From assembly GCA_023437345.1 (NCBI GenBank), contig JAEZGC010000199.1, positions 1 to 6,422 on the forward strand: DNA of 6,422 nt, written 5' to 3'. The position numbers were made by a program, and so were the translations under genes. This document shows, one piece after another, positions 5,806 through 6,422 of the stretch (position 1 is the first letter of the stretch; each line of letters opens with the position of its first letter). The stretch is from Actinomycetes bacterium. Lineage in GTDB: Bacteria > Actinomycetota > Actinomycetes > Propionibacteriales > Propionibacteriaceae. The notes under the pieces were generated by a model, which was not told the origin of the DNA, did no database searches, and was given only the letters and a program-made list of their open reading frames with translations.

Positions 5806-6202
5806 TCCGCACCTCGGCCTTCGCCGAGCCGAGCACCTTGGTGCCGTCGTGCAACGCCTCGATGGTGACGGTGGCGACGTCGCCGTCCACCCCGGTCACC
5901 ACCCCCGAGAGGGCGACGGTGCCGCCGTCGGTCTCGTCCACCACCACCGGACGGGTGAACCGCACCGAGTAGCTCAGGACGCGGGCGGGGTCGCCGGCCC
6001 AGTCGGTGACGACGCGCAGCGCGGTGCCCATCGTGAGCATGCCGTGGGCGATCACCCCGGGCAGCCCGAGCCGGGCGGCGGCGGTGTCCGACCAGTGGAT
6101 CGGGTTGAAGTCGGTGGACGCCCCGGCGTAGCGGACCAGGTCCGCGCGGGTGAACGTGACGGTGAAGCCGGGCAGTTCGGTCCCGACGGCGACGGCGGTC
6201 AT
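5798..6202 (-). CDS. hadB: MaoC-family dehydratase, HadB-like (3R)-hydroxyacyl-thioester dehydratase subunit
   Basis: This 134-residue single hot-dog domain protein carries the MaoC hydratase motif YAGASTDFNPIHWSD (25-39). Asp31 and His36 form the catalytic pair, followed by GLPGVIAHGMLTMG (46-59). In mycobacteria HadB is the catalytic subunit of the FAS-II (3R)-hydroxyacyl-ACP dehydratase and pairs with a non-catalytic HadA or HadC. Whether it acts in fatty-acid synthesis or on another acyl-thioester here cannot be told. The ATG at 6202 overlaps the stop of the upstream partner gene as ATGA and is preceded by GGAGG, so I prefer it to a start 14 codons upstream. Its last eight bases overlap murB, so tight translational coupling of all three genes is likely. 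Confidence 0.9.
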   Translation of the reverse strand: MTAVAVGTELPGFTVTFTRADLVRYAGASTDFNPIHWSDTAAARLGLPGVIAHGMLTMGTALRVVTDWAGDPARVLSYSVRFTRPVVVDETDGGTVALSGVVTGVDGDVATVTIEALHDGTKVLGSAKAEVRIG

Positions 6203-6422
6203 GCCGCCTCCGCGGTGTGGACCAGGGTCGAGGTGGCGGTGCACACGTCCTCCCCCGCGGACGTCACCAGCTGCACCGAGACTGTGACTATCGCCATCTC
6301 GCCGCGCAGCCGGACCTGGTCGATCCGCAGCGTGGCGGTGATTTCGTCGCCGGCCCGCAGCGGCCGGGTCCAGGTGAAGCGCTGGTCGCCGTGCACCGTC
6401 CGGTCGAGCGAGAGGCCGAGCT
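6199..6422 (-). CDS. hadA: HadA-like FAS1-type dehydratase subunit (3' part; 5' end outside the window)
   Basis: Seventy-four residues of the C-terminal part are visible, beginning LGLSLDRTVHGDQRFTWTRP and ending in VCTATSTLVHTAEAA. The stretch HGDQRFTWTRPLRAGDEITA, followed by beta-strand-like segments and a terminal TSTLVH, is typical of the second half of the FAS1-like/MaoC N-terminal dehydratase domain found in HadA and HadC. In that family this subunit binds the acyl chain while HadB supplies the catalytic Asp-His pair. Its stop TGA overlaps the hadB-type start codon by the ATGA arrangement, which supports a 1:1 heterodimer. The start and N-terminal half lie beyond the window, so length and integrity cannot be judged. 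Confidence 0.85.
   Translation of the reverse strand, partial: LGLSLDRTVHGDQRFTWTRPLRAGDEITATLRIDQVRLRGEMAIVTVSVQLVTSAGEDVCTATSTLVHTAEAA

Noticed and set aside
4729..5868. Plus-strand open frame of more than 1 kb opposite murB, and a minus-strand frame (4478-5527) overlapping it
   Set aside because: Both are out-of-frame shadows of murB with Arg/Gly/Ala-rich translations. MurB in its own frame has all catalytic motifs.

Overview
The window reads as ordinary chromosome from a high-GC Gram-positive bacterium (Actinomycetota). The evidence is the strongly GC-rich composition, the gene order, the long acidic N-terminus on NusG, the extended N-terminus on SecE, and the pairing of hadA/hadB-type MaoC genes with murB. 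Genus cannot be fixed from this sequence alone. Every gene that can be supported lies on the minus strand, so transcription runs from position 6422 towards position 1.

In transcription order, the window opens with the 3' end of a hadA-type dehydratase gene (6199-6422, start outside the window). A complete hadB-type MaoC dehydratase gene (5798-6202) and murB (4762-5805) follow, each overlapping its upstream neighbour by a few bases. A 586-base gap without a credible gene follows (4176-4761). It is not featureless: it carries three 53-base direct repeats and three copies of a 24-base element, one of them inverted. Next comes an aminotransferase of the E. coli AspC/TyrB type (2967-4157).

A probable sigma-70-type promoter (2928-2957) then leads into tRNA-Trp(CCA) (2783-2855) and the conserved translocation, antitermination and ribosome cluster secE - nusG - rplK - rplA (2722 down to 183). 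A strong intrinsic terminator (132-167) closes this cluster. Beyond it, at the very edge of the window, is a diverged fragment of a second rplA 3' end (about 1-54).

The genes form three functional blocks: acyl-thioester dehydration with peptidoglycan precursor synthesis (hadA/hadB/murB), amino-acid metabolism (aspC), and core gene expression (tRNA-Trp, SecE, NusG, L11, L1). I see no defence system, phage, insertion sequence or CRISPR array. The points that deserve a second look are the rplA remnant behind the terminator, the repeat-bearing murB-aspC gap, and an AspC/TyrB-type (subgroup I-alpha) aminotransferase in a locus where I would expect a different aminotransferase subgroup.
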